Below are positions 1 through 6,193 of a DNA stretch of 6,293 nucleotides, in pieces (within the stretch, counting starts at the first letter, position 1; each line of letters begins with the position of its first letter). The position numbers and the translations under genes were made by a program. Under the pieces are notes generated by a model. That model saw only the letters and a program-made list of their open reading frames with translations. It was not told the origin of the DNA and ran no database searches. Origin of the DNA: Erysipelothrix sp. (GTDB taxonomy: Bacteria > Bacillota_I > Bacilli_A > Erysipelotrichales > Erysipelotrichaceae); contig JAAYNU010000168.1 in NCBI GenBank assembly GCA_012520695.1, positions 1-6,293 on the forward strand. The letters run 5' to 3'.

Positions 1-32
1 ACACAAACACAAAGCGTTTCAGAATAATATAA

Positions 33-75
33 AAAAACGGTGAATTTAATCCAAAAGATCAAATTCACCGTTTTT
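33..75. terminator. Intrinsic terminator, probably bidirectional, ending nrdDG
   Basis: A perfect 15-bp inverted repeat (33-47 with 61-75) encloses a 13-base loop, inside which 49-51 and 57-59 can pair further. It lies three bases past the nrdG stop codon. Read on the minus strand, the hairpin runs into seven T (37-31) followed by TAT. Read on the plus strand, it is followed by TTTTTGTTTTAT (71-82). Both orientations therefore look like rho-independent terminators. The main role is ending nrdDG transcription. A role for a convergent gene to the left is inferred, because no such gene is visible in the window. Confidence 0.9.
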
Positions 76-78
76 GTT

Positions 79-627
79 TTATATGAAGATATCACTCGTT
101 CTATCATCAGTATCAAGCTCTTTCTCATCAACATAATCTGTTGAGATAACGGGCTTGTTTTGTTTAAGGGATTCAGGAACATCCAGGATCCTTTGATTGG
201 TGGAACCTCTGAAGAGAATCGACAAATCTTTTTTCATTAAGTAGAAACGACCATCGATTAAGATGTCGAGAAGACCTAAGAACTTCATGACATAAGGATC
301 TTGGTGACGGAAGAGTGCTTCAATTTTGAATCCTGTATAAGACCAAAGACTGTAACCCTCTTTTTTTAATGCTTGCGCAATATGGTAGAGCTGTTCCGCT
401 TGAACGAAAGGCTCACCACCTGAGAAGGTAACCTTCTTAAGGTTTGCCGCAAGAATCTCACTGATCACTTCATCCACATCAACTAAATCACCACCATCAA
501 AGGGAATTGATTTTTGATTATGGCAACCCGGGCAATTATGAGGACAGCCCTGTGTAAACACGACTGATCGAATCCCTTCACCATCCACAATTGAATCATG
601 TATAAAGGAAGCAAGTCTTATTTTCAT
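79..627 (-). CDS. nrdG: Anaerobic ribonucleotide reductase activating protein (radical SAM activase)
   Basis: NrdG uses S-adenosylmethionine and a [4Fe-4S] cluster to form the glycyl radical on NrdD, which switches on anaerobic dNTP synthesis in the cytoplasm. The 182-residue protein shows the radical SAM cluster motif CxxxCxxC at C28, C32 and C35 (within QGCPHNCPGCHN). It also has the SAM-contacting SGGEP motif at 69-73 and the family's FRGSTNQRI signature at 139-147. The C-terminal ~18 residues are rich in Asp and Glu and appear to extend past the core fold. The start ATG overlaps the nrdD stop as ATGA (624-627). No clear Shine-Dalgarno precedes it, so it is probably translated by coupling to nrdD. 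A terminator follows immediately. The family assignment is secure from motifs and neighbour. Confidence 0.96.
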   Translation of the reverse strand: MKIRLASFIHDSIVDGEGIRSVVFTQGCPHNCPGCHNQKSIPFDGGDLVDVDEVISEILAANLKKVTFSGGEPFVQAEQLYHIAQALKKEGYSLWSYTGFKIEALFRHQDPYVMKFLGLLDILIDGRFYLMKKDLSILFRGSTNQRILDVPESLKQNKPVISTDYVDEKELDTDDRTSDIFI

Positions 628-2951
628 AAGCTGTGTTTTACGCGCTCATTTTCTTCCGAGCGCTTTGCATTATTAAAGCGGTCCAATGTTCCTACAAGAT
701 AACCCGTGATACGACGGATACGTTCAAAGCCGTAATCACCGTCTTCTTCACTTCGACCACATGAAGGACATGTTTCATTAATGATTCCAGTATATCCACA
801 CACAGGATCACGATCAACGGGGTGGTTAATGGCACCGTAACCAATTTGAGTATCGTGCATGATACGAACCACATCCTCAAAGGCTTCGAGGTTTTGAGTT
901 GTATCACCATCAAGTTCGACGTATGAAATATGGCCACCGTTTGTGAGAGCATGATATGGCGCTTCAAGTCTTAATTTATCCTGAATTGAAATATCAAAGT
1001 ATACAGGAACGTGGAATGAGTTAGTATAGAAATCATGGTTTGTGATGTCATCAATTGCGCCAAAGATTGAACGATCAATCGCTACAAATCGACCTGAGAG
1101 GCCTTCTGCAGGAGTCGCAATTAATGAGAAGTTAAGTTTGTATTCCTCAGTGTACTCATCACTGATATCACGCATGTGTTTTACGATTTCTAATCCAAGA
1201 GCTTGAGATGCTTCACTTTCACCGTGGTGTTTACCAGTCAGTGCTTTTAAACATTCCGCAAGACCAATGAATCCAAAGGCAAGCGAACCATGCTTAAGAA
1301 CCTTATGAAGTGAGTCTTTTGGTTTAAGTGATTTTGAATTCTTCCAAACACCTTCACCAAGTAAGAACTTAAAATTAGAAACAGATTTTGAACACTGAAT
1401 TTCATAGCGCTCCAAGAGTTGGTCCTTAACAAGTGTCATTAAGTGATCCAGTTCATGGTAGAATCCTTCCATATCCGCTTTTTCATTGTTGATGATACCA
1501 TGTTTGATTCCAAGTCTTACTAAGTTAATGGAAGTAAAACTTAAGTTACCACGTCCAAGAACTTCTTGATTCTCAGGATCGTTGATATCAGACATAACTC
1601 GTGTACGACAACCCATGTACGTTACTTCAGTTCCGTAATTTCCTTCTTTATAGAATTCCTTATTGAAAGGAGAGTCGATGAATGAGAAGTTAGGGAATAG
1701 ACGTTTTGCGGATACCTTGATGGATAACTTAAATAGATCATAGTTCGGATCTTCTGGGAAGTAGTTAACGCCTTCTTTAACCTTGAAGATGGAGATAGGG
1801 AAGATTGGAGTTTCACCCTTACCTAAACCTTTATCAAGCGCTTTTAAATAGTTTTCAAGAACCATACGGCCTTCAGGCGTTACATCAGTACCAAAGTTAA
1901 TTGAACTGAAAGGAACTTGAGCACCTGCACGAGAGTGCATTGTATTTAAATTATGGATGAATGCTTCCATTGCTTGGAAGGTAATGCGGTCAGTAACGCG
2001 TACTGCTTTATCATAAGCGATGTCGAGAACGCGATCGATTTCTTCGTTATTTTTGTAGAGTGCTTTGAACTCATTAATATCAAGTGTGATTGATGTTTGT
2101 TTATCGATGAGTTTGATGAATTTATCAAAGTTTACACTCTCAAGTTGACCGGCAACTTCTAAGAAGTCATATAATCTTTGTTTGAACTGCTTTTTAAATG
2201 TCAGCAAGACACCCGGTGCCATATAATAATCAAACGCTGGGATACTTTGACCACCATGTTGATCATTTTGGTTGGATTGAACTGCGATCGCTGCAAGAGC
2301 TGCATAACTAATGATGTCCTTAGGTTTTCTTAAGTGACCGTGACCTGTAGAGAAACCATTCTCGAATAATTGTTCGAGGTTGATTTGATTACATGTCGTT
2401 GTTCCCATGGGTAAGAAATCCATATCATGAATATGAATTTGACCTGAGTCATGGGCTTCATAGAAGCTTTGTCCCATTTGGTATGCTTTCGCAAATTCTT
2501 TCGAAACGGTGGATCCAAATTGCAACATCATACCCATTGGGCTGTTGCCATCAACATTTGCATTTTCTCGTTTCGCATCTTCATCGAGCGCTTCTTTTTG
2601 GTTCAGCTTCTCGATTGCTTTGAGGAATTTATGTTGTTTGGAAATGAATATTTTACGAGACTCATTTCTTCGGTTACGATATGAGGTAAATGACTCGTAA
2701 ACGTCGATATAATTTTGTCTTAGGAGTTCACGCTCAATTAGGTCTTGAATATGCTCGATTGAGATGAAGTCCTCGGTGGTAGCTATTTTTTCAATTTGAT
2801 GAAGCACCTCTGTATAGACTTTATTGACGTCATCGCCTGTATATTTATGGTTTTCTAGAGAGTCAAATCCTTTTTTAACGGCGACCGCGATCTTCTCTCC
2901 ATTGAACTCGGCTTTTTGGTTATCTCTTTTTAGTATTGTGATTGTTTTCAT
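624..2951 (-). CDS. nrdD: Anaerobic (class III) ribonucleoside-triphosphate reductase
   Basis: NrdD reduces ribonucleoside triphosphates to dNTPs without oxygen, using a glycyl radical made by NrdG. The 775-residue protein starts with an ATP-cone allosteric domain (about 3-92, including KRDNQKAEF near the start and LIERELLRQNY at 71-81). The ten-stranded barrel follows. Candidate active-site cysteines are C187 (GTTTCNQI) and C448 (MGCRTRV), the latter in the thiyl-radical context. The C-terminal glycyl-radical motif is RRITGYLVG, with the radical glycine at G750. A zinc-site region precedes it with C718, C728 and C731; only three cysteines are visible there, so the fourth ligand is unclear. 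Length is normal for the family. ATG at 2951 is chosen because AGGGAGGG lies four bases upstream. It is the first gene of the nrdD-nrdG operon. Confidence 0.97.
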   Translation of the reverse strand: MKTITILKRDNQKAEFNGEKIAVAVKKGFDSLENHKYTGDDVNKVYTEVLHQIEKIATTEDFISIEHIQDLIERELLRQNYIDVYESFTSYRNRRNESRKIFISKQHKFLKAIEKLNQKEALDEDAKRENANVDGNSPMGMMLQFGSTVSKEFAKAYQMGQSFYEAHDSGQIHIHDMDFLPMGTTTCNQINLEQLFENGFSTGHGHLRKPKDIISYAALAAIAVQSNQNDQHGGQSIPAFDYYMAPGVLLTFKKQFKQRLYDFLEVAGQLESVNFDKFIKLIDKQTSITLDINEFKALYKNNEEIDRVLDIAYDKAVRVTDRITFQAMEAFIHNLNTMHSRAGAQVPFSSINFGTDVTPEGRMVLENYLKALDKGLGKGETPIFPISIFKVKEGVNYFPEDPNYDLFKLSIKVSAKRLFPNFSFIDSPFNKEFYKEGNYGTEVTYMGCRTRVMSDINDPENQEVLGRGNLSFTSINLVRLGIKHGIINNEKADMEGFYHELDHLMTLVKDQLLERYEIQCSKSVSNFKFLLGEGVWKNSKSLKPKDSLHKVLKHGSLAFGFIGLAECLKALTGKHHGESEASQALGLEIVKHMRDISDEYTEEYKLNFSLIATPAEGLSGRFVAIDRSIFGAIDDITNHDFYTNSFHVPVYFDISIQDKLRLEAPYHALTNGGHISYVELDGDTTQNLEAFEDVVRIMHDTQIGYGAINHPVDRDPVCGYTGIINETCPSCGRSEEDGDYGFERIRRITGYLVGTLDRFNNAKRSEENERVKHSL

Positions 2952-2955
2952 GATA

Positions 2956-2963
2956 CCCTCCCT
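2956..2963 (-). promoter_or_regulatory. Strong ribosome binding site of nrdD
   Basis: On the minus strand AGGGAGGG is followed by TATC and then the nrdD ATG, giving an extended match to the anti-Shine-Dalgarno sequence and fixing the start. Together with the promoter at 2972-3000 it implies a leader of only about 14 bases. Control by a structured leader RNA is therefore unlikely. Confidence 0.85.
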
Positions 2964-2971
2964 GTGTAAAT

Positions 2972-3000
2972 ATCATAATGAAATGAGAGCACAGTCTCAA
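2972..3000 (-). promoter_or_regulatory. Sigma-A-type promoter of nrdDG
   Basis: On the minus strand, TTGAGA (3000-2995, five of six to the -35 consensus) is followed by a 17-bp spacer and TATGAT (2977-2972, five of six to the -10 consensus). The predicted transcription start is near 2965, just upstream of the nrdD ribosome binding site. This is one of the best promoter matches in the window. Confidence 0.8.
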
Positions 3001-3013
3001 TCAATTTCGCTAA

Positions 3014-3026
3014 ACAATTCGATTGT
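3014..3026. repeat. Short inverted repeat in the nrdD/HTH divergent region
   Basis: ACAAT and ATTGT (5-bp arms) flank TCG. The repeat sits just upstream of the nrdDG -35 element and touches the Rex-like site that begins at 3023. It could be an operator half of a larger array. Its size and sequence do not clearly match the 16-bp NrdR box, although the ACAAT/ATTGT ends resemble it. The binding protein is unknown. Confidence 0.4.
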
Positions 3027-3040
3027 ACAACACTTCACAA
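3023..3040. promoter_or_regulatory. Rex-like (or CRP/FNR-like) operator candidate
   Basis: TTGTACAACACTTCACAA has the layout of the Gram-positive Rex operator TTGTGAA-N4-TTCACAA. The right half is a perfect 7 of 7 and the left half is 5 of 7. Rex is the NADH/NAD+-sensing repressor of anaerobic genes, so a site next to nrdDG makes sense. The same spacing (TGTGA-N6-TCACA) is used by CRP/FNR-family regulators, and sequence alone cannot separate the two. The centre lies about 66 bp upstream of the predicted nrdDG start. It could also act on the divergent HTH gene. Confidence 0.4.
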
Positions 3041-3044
3041 GTGT
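3030..3044. repeat. Perfect inverted repeat overlapping the Rex-like site
   Basis: ACACTT and AAGTGT (6-bp perfect arms) flank CAC. The repeat overlaps the right half of the Rex-like element, so it is an alternative reading of the same DNA as an operator. It is a candidate site for the adjacent XRE-type regulator, since such proteins often bind short palindromes in their own promoter region. That link is inferred from position only. Confidence 0.45.
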
Positions 3045-3047
3045 AAA

Positions 3048-3063
3048 CGTTAGATATTTAACG
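3048..3063. repeat. Near-perfect 16-bp palindrome upstream of the HTH gene
   Basis: CGTTA and TAACG arms flank GATATT, whose central ATAT is itself symmetric, so only one base pair of the 16-bp element breaks symmetry. It lies about 11 bases upstream of a -10-like TATGAT (3074-3079) for the plus-strand regulator gene. That position suits an operator controlling that gene. The binding protein is unknown. Confidence 0.4.
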
Positions 3064-3073
3064 ATAAGCGTTG

Positions 3074-3079
3074 TATGAT
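3074..3079 (+). promoter_or_regulatory. Possible -10 element of the HTH regulator gene
   Basis: TATGAT matches five of six -10 positions and would place the transcription start near 3086, just before the GGGGG ribosome binding site. No good -35 lies 16-18 bp upstream, where the palindrome at 3048-3063 sits. The promoter may be weak or need an activator. A second possibility pairs TTCACA (3034-3039) as -35 with TTTAAC (3057-3062) as a poorer -10. Confidence 0.35.
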
Positions 3080-3101
3080 TGTGAAAAGGGGGCAATAATT
3101 C

Positions 3102-3308
3102 ATGATTATAGTAAGATTAGACCGCGTAATGGCGGACCGTAAAATGAGTCTAAAGGAACTTTCAGAGAAAACAGGTTTATCAGAGGTAAATTTGTCTAAA
3201 TTGAAGAACTCAAGGGTGAAAGCAATTCGCTTCACGACCCTTAATTCTATTTGTACGGAACTGAAATGCCAACCACGCGATATTTTGGAATTCGTCTACG
3301 ATATATAA
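3102..3308 (+). CDS. Small XRE/Cro-C1-type HTH regulator (YozG-like)
   Basis: This 68-residue protein is almost entirely one Cro/C1-type helix-turn-helix DNA-binding domain. The helices lie around 17-24 (LKELSEKT) and 27-36 (SEVNLSKLKN, recognition helix). The C-terminal signature CQPRDILEF (56-64) is characteristic of small single-domain XRE regulators related to B. subtilis YozG. There is no ligand-binding or dimerisation domain, so it probably dimerises through the HTH fold, or works with a partner. ATG 3102 is preceded by AAAGGGGG with a nine-base gap. It is divergent from nrdDG across 150 bp containing several palindromes, so autoregulation or control of nrdDG is possible but unproven. 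The target and signal are unknown. No terminator is visible after its stop, so transcription may run into secG. Confidence 0.9.
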   Translation: MIIVRLDRVMADRKMSLKELSEKTGLSEVNLSKLKNSRVKAIRFTTLNSICTELKCQPRDILEFVYDI

Positions 3309-3320
3309 TAGTGGCTTGTA

Positions 3321-3349
3321 TTGTATTTAGACACGGATTTTGTTAGAAT
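3321..3349 (+). promoter_or_regulatory. Extended -10 promoter of secG
   Basis: TTGTAT (3321-3326) is a weak -35. It is followed by a 17-bp spacer and TAGAAT (3344-3349, five of six), preceded by TGT, which gives an extended TGn -10 element. The predicted start is near 3356, just before the secG ribosome binding site. This lets secG-rnr-smpB be expressed independently of the HTH gene. Confidence 0.65.
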
Positions 3350-3377
3350 ATTGATAGATTAGAAAAGGTTGGATAAT

Positions 3378-3608
3378 ATGGAAAAAGTTCTTTTATTAAT
3401 TACCTCAGCGGTACTCATTATTTTATCTCTATTACAAAGTGGAAAATCAGAAGGATTCACGGGAGCATTCTCGGGAAGTTCTGGATTAGATTTATTCTCA
3501 AACGCGAAAGAACGCGGAGCTGAAAAAGTCATTTCAAACTTAACATTAATCGTTGGAGTTTTATTCATCGTCTTAGTGCTAGTTACACTTAAATTACAGA
3601 CCGCTTAA
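3378..3608 (+). CDS. secG: Preprotein translocase subunit SecG
   Basis: SecG is the small membrane subunit of the SecYEG channel and helps protein export across the cytoplasmic membrane. From ATG 3378 the protein has 76 residues, a normal SecG length. It has two hydrophobic segments (about 4-19 and 55-72). Between them is a polar, glycine-rich loop with the family pattern LLQSGKSEG (18-26), then GAFSGSSGLDLF (29-40). ATG 3378 is preferred over the in-frame TTG at 3369: AGAAAAGG (3361-3368) sits nine bases before the ATG but directly abuts the TTG. The stop codon lies in the loop of a terminator-like hairpin, and rnr begins 19 bases later. The order secG-rnr-smpB is conserved in Bacillota, often with an esterase gene between secG and rnr, which is absent here. 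Confidence 0.93.
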   Translation: MEKVLLLITSAVLIILSLLQSGKSEGFTGAFSGSSGLDLFSNAKERGAEKVISNLTLIVGVLFIVLVLVTLKLQTA

Positions 3609-3622
3609 GCGGTTTTTATTTT
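3598..3622 (+). terminator. Terminator-like hairpin overlapping the secG stop codon
   Basis: A stem (3598-3604 with 3609-3615, including one G-U pair and a CCGC/GCGG core) closes a TTAA loop. It runs into TTTTTATTTT (3613-3622). The secG TAA stop lies at 3606-3608, in the loop. The structure has the form of an intrinsic terminator but is short and sits inside a gene cluster. It may be a partial terminator or attenuator that lowers rnr-smpB expression relative to secG. A ribosome finishing secG would cover the stem. Confidence 0.65.
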
Positions 3623-3627
3623 CATCG

Positions 3628-5721
3628 ATGATAAATCAAGACTTAATTAAAAAGATTCAAACATTATTTGAATCACAAGAAATACCAAAAGCGTCTGAAG
3701 AGTGGATAGAGATCTTCGACACGGCGCTTTCTTTGAGTGCGAAAGAATCCAAGGCAACATTGTCTGAATTGCTCTTGGATGGAACAATCGCAGAGGTGGC
3801 TGGCCTTTTATACTTTATAGATCATAAGAAATATGAAATTGGATCATTCAGAGCGGTTCGCGGTACCTTCGCATTTGTGGAGACTACTGAAGACTCGTAC
3901 TATATTGGTTCAAAAGATTTCAATGGTGCACTCGACCTTGATGATGTACTCATTGAAATCAAAAATGGAGAAAAGAAATACGGCGTCGTGATTGGCACAG
4001 TCAAACACAACCGCGAGTTTCTTCTCGGTACAATTGAAAACAAAACATTCGTTGCATACGATAGAAAAATCCTTCACCCAATTAACTTCTTCCAAGGCAG
4101 TTTAAAACCTGTTGAAGGAGACCGCGTGATTGGTAAAATCACAGAGTTTGGAGATTCACTGGATGTGGAATTAGTCTCAATCTTAGGACAAGCAGATGAA
4201 CCAGGCATGGACGTACTCTCAGTACTCTATGTTTATGGCATCGATCTTGAATTTAACGATGAGGTATTAGAAGAAGTGAAGAAGGTTCCTGATACTGTCG
4301 ATGAATCTGATATTAAAGGACGCGTAGATCACCGTGATCAATACGTCATTACCATTGATGGTGAAGATGCGAAGGATTTAGATGATGCTATCTATATGGA
4401 ATCAAAATCAAATGGATATCGTCTCTATGTACATATTGCGGACGTATCACACTATGTACCCAAAGGCAGTGCGATTGATCTGAGCGCATTTGAGCGCACA
4501 AGCTCAGTGTATACAGTAGACCGCGTTGTCCCAATGCTACCTAAAGAACTATCAAACGGAATTTGTTCATTGCATCCCAATGTTGATCGTCTCACCATGA
4601 CGGCACAAATTGATTTAGACTTTGCAGGAGAAGTGATGGACTATCATGTTTATGAATCAATCATCAACTCAAAGCGCCGAATGTCCTATCGTGAAGTAAA
4701 CGAAGACAATGATTTCGGTGAAGTACAAGAAATGATTGATATGATGAGAGACTGCGCAGCACGTTTGAAACATAAACGCGAAGAAGCAGGATCAATCGGA
4801 TTCGATTCCGATGAGAGTCAATTCATCATTGATCATAATGGTAAAGTACTCGATGTATTCAAACGCCAAAGCGGTGAAGCAGAAGAAATGATTGAAGCCT
4901 TCATGGTTTGTGCGAATGAGGTTGTGGCTCGTAAAACGAAGAAGGATAATATCCCTGTTCTATACCGAGTGCATGAACATCCTACAAAAGAAAAAATGCA
5001 AGATTTATCCCATACACTAAGAATCCTTGGTTACCGATTAAAGGGGAGCCTTGATGCAGTCAAACCAAAACTTCTTCAAGAAGCTCTGGATTACTTTATG
5101 AATAAACCACAGTACCCTGTTGTATCGCGCTTAATGCTTCGCTCAATGAGCAAGGCTCGTTATAGCCCAGAGGCAATTGGTCACTTTGGTTTAGCACTTG
5201 AAGACTATGCGCATTTTACATCACCGATTCGTCGATACCCTGACTTGATGTTGCATCAGAGATTGAAACAATATTCTAAGAAGGTTAAAGAGACGGTTCG
5301 AGAAGCAGATATGGAATTCGCTGTTGAAGCGGGAGAACACGTATCTTCTAAAGAACGTTCCATTCTTGAAGCAGAGCGCTTCGTGGAAAAAGTTAAGAAA
5401 GCACAGTTTATGAAAGATAAGGTTGGTGAGAAATTCATCGCTTATATTTCAGGTGTATCCAACTTTGGAATGTTTGTGGAGTTACCCAATACAATAGAGG
5501 GAATGATTCATGTACGCACGATGCGCGATGATTATTATACCTTCCACGCAACATCGCAAAAAATGATTGGTGAAAGAACCAAGAAGGAATATGCGGTAGG
5601 GCAAAAATTAAATGTTAAATTAGTCTCAGTTGATGAACTTGACTGGGTTGTGAATTTCGAAATTATTCGAGAAAGAAGAAAGGGGCGTCCAAAGTATGAG
5701 CGTCGTCGTAAAAAATCGTAA
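3628..5721 (+). CDS. rnr: Ribonuclease R (3'-5' exoribonuclease)
   Basis: RNase R degrades structured RNA from the 3' end, releasing nucleoside monophosphates. It acts in mRNA and rRNA quality control and in decay of non-stop mRNA during trans-translation. The 697-residue protein has an N-terminal helical domain (1-72) and two cold-shock-type RNA-binding regions (about 75-190). The RNB catalytic domain follows, with the metal-binding aspartates D244, D250, D252 and D253 in IDGEDAKDLDDA. It also has SSVYTVDRVVPMLP (292-305) and HFTSPIRRYPDL (529-540). An S1 domain lies around 600-682 (GVSNFGMFVELPNTIEGMIHV). The tail is short and basic (RRKGRPKYERRRKKS), much shorter than that of B. subtilis RNase R. 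ATG 3628 gives the expected N-terminal length, yet no Shine-Dalgarno precedes it and no upstream start codon is in frame. Coupling to secG translation is likely. The 3' end overlaps smpB by 26 bases. Confidence 0.96.
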   Translation: MINQDLIKKIQTLFESQEIPKASEEWIEIFDTALSLSAKESKATLSELLLDGTIAEVAGLLYFIDHKKYEIGSFRAVRGTFAFVETTEDSYYIGSKDFNGALDLDDVLIEIKNGEKKYGVVIGTVKHNREFLLGTIENKTFVAYDRKILHPINFFQGSLKPVEGDRVIGKITEFGDSLDVELVSILGQADEPGMDVLSVLYVYGIDLEFNDEVLEEVKKVPDTVDESDIKGRVDHRDQYVITIDGEDAKDLDDAIYMESKSNGYRLYVHIADVSHYVPKGSAIDLSAFERTSSVYTVDRVVPMLPKELSNGICSLHPNVDRLTMTAQIDLDFAGEVMDYHVYESIINSKRRMSYREVNEDNDFGEVQEMIDMMRDCAARLKHKREEAGSIGFDSDESQFIIDHNGKVLDVFKRQSGEAEEMIEAFMVCANEVVARKTKKDNIPVLYRVHEHPTKEKMQDLSHTLRILGYRLKGSLDAVKPKLLQEALDYFMNKPQYPVVSRLMLRSMSKARYSPEAIGHFGLALEDYAHFTSPIRRYPDLMLHQRLKQYSKKVKETVREADMEFAVEAGEHVSSKERSILEAERFVEKVKKAQFMKDKVGEKFIAYISGVSNFGMFVELPNTIEGMIHVRTMRDDYYTFHATSQKMIGERTKKEYAVGQKLNVKLVSVDELDWVVNFEIIRERRKGRPKYERRRKKS

Positions 5722-6145
5722 AGCGTTTCACGATTATTTCATCGAAGATCGTTTTGAGGCAGGTCTTGTTCTTGTGGGAACAGAGATCAAATCAATTCGA
5801 CAAGGCAAAGTACAACTTAAGGATGCTTACATTACTATTATTGACAATGAGGCATTCGTAAAAGGAATGCACATTGCTCAGTATGAACAAGGCAATCAAT
5901 TTAATCATGACGAAACACGTGAGCGTAAGCTCTTATTGCATCGACACGAAATCGCAAAGCTACACAAAGCAATGCAGCAACAAGGCTATACAATTGTTCC
6001 GCTTGCGATGCACCTCTCAAAGGGGCGTGCGAAACTTGAAATTGCGATGGCGAAAGGGAAACACCTTTACGACAAACGCCAAGTAGAAAAAGAACGCAGT
6101 ATGAAACGTGATGTTCAACGTGAACTCAAAGAATCTGGTCGCTAA
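5696..6145 (+). CDS. smpB: SsrA-binding protein SmpB
   Basis: SmpB binds tmRNA and brings it to ribosomes stalled on mRNAs that lack a stop codon, where it mimics part of a tRNA anticodon arm. The 149-residue protein is of normal length. It shows the family blocks KNRKAFHDYFIEDRFEAGL (6-24), VGTEIKSIRQGKVQLKDAY (27-45) and YEQGNQFNHDETRERKLLLH (63-82). The GKHLYDKR block (121-128) leads into the basic C-terminal tail, which enters the decoding centre. ATG 5696 lies inside the end of rnr; AAAGGGG (5679-5685) ten bases upstream supports it. SmpB and RNase R co-operate in the same rescue and decay pathway. The tmRNA gene ssrA, often next in line, is not visible before the window ends. A terminator follows. 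Confidence 0.96.
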   Translation: MSVVVKNRKAFHDYFIEDRFEAGLVLVGTEIKSIRQGKVQLKDAYITIIDNEAFVKGMHIAQYEQGNQFNHDETRERKLLLHRHEIAKLHKAMQQQGYTIVPLAMHLSKGRAKLEIAMAKGKHLYDKRQVEKERSMKRDVQRELKESGR

Positions 6146-6146
6146 T

Positions 6147-6178
6147 AGAGCAGGAGTTATTTAACTTCTGTTCTTTTT
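6147..6178 (+). terminator. Intrinsic terminator after smpB
   Basis: A 12-bp stem (6147-6158 with 6163-6174, two G-U pairs) closes a four-base loop (ATTT) and runs into a five-base T run (6174-6178). It begins one base after the smpB stop codon and probably ends the secG-rnr-smpB transcript. Confidence 0.85.
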
Positions 6179-6193
6179 ATACCTATATATTCA

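Noticed and set aside
11..21. AAAGCGTTTCA at the left edge, also found at 5720-5730, as a catabolite (cre-like) site or repeat
   Set aside because: It lacks the flanking TG and CA positions of a cre consensus. The second copy is inside smpB coding sequence, so the match is most likely chance.
2393..2700. Plus-strand open frames of 63-77 codons opposite nrdD
   Set aside because: They lie wholly antisense to a strongly supported nrdD, have no Shine-Dalgarno or recognisable protein features, and overlap one another in different frames.
2952..3101. Tandem NrdR boxes upstream of nrdD
   Set aside because: NrdR usually binds paired 16-bp boxes about 31-32 bp apart with an AT-rich core. The palindromes here differ in length, sequence and spacing, so I do not call them NrdR boxes.
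3369..3377. TTG start for secG three codons upstream
   Set aside because: The TTG directly abuts the AAAAGG ribosome binding site, leaving no spacing. ATG 3378 has a proper nine-base gap.
3359..3568. Minus-strand open frame of 69 codons opposite secG
   Set aside because: It is a shadow of secG, with no start signals and no family resemblance. The secG reading explains the sequence fully.
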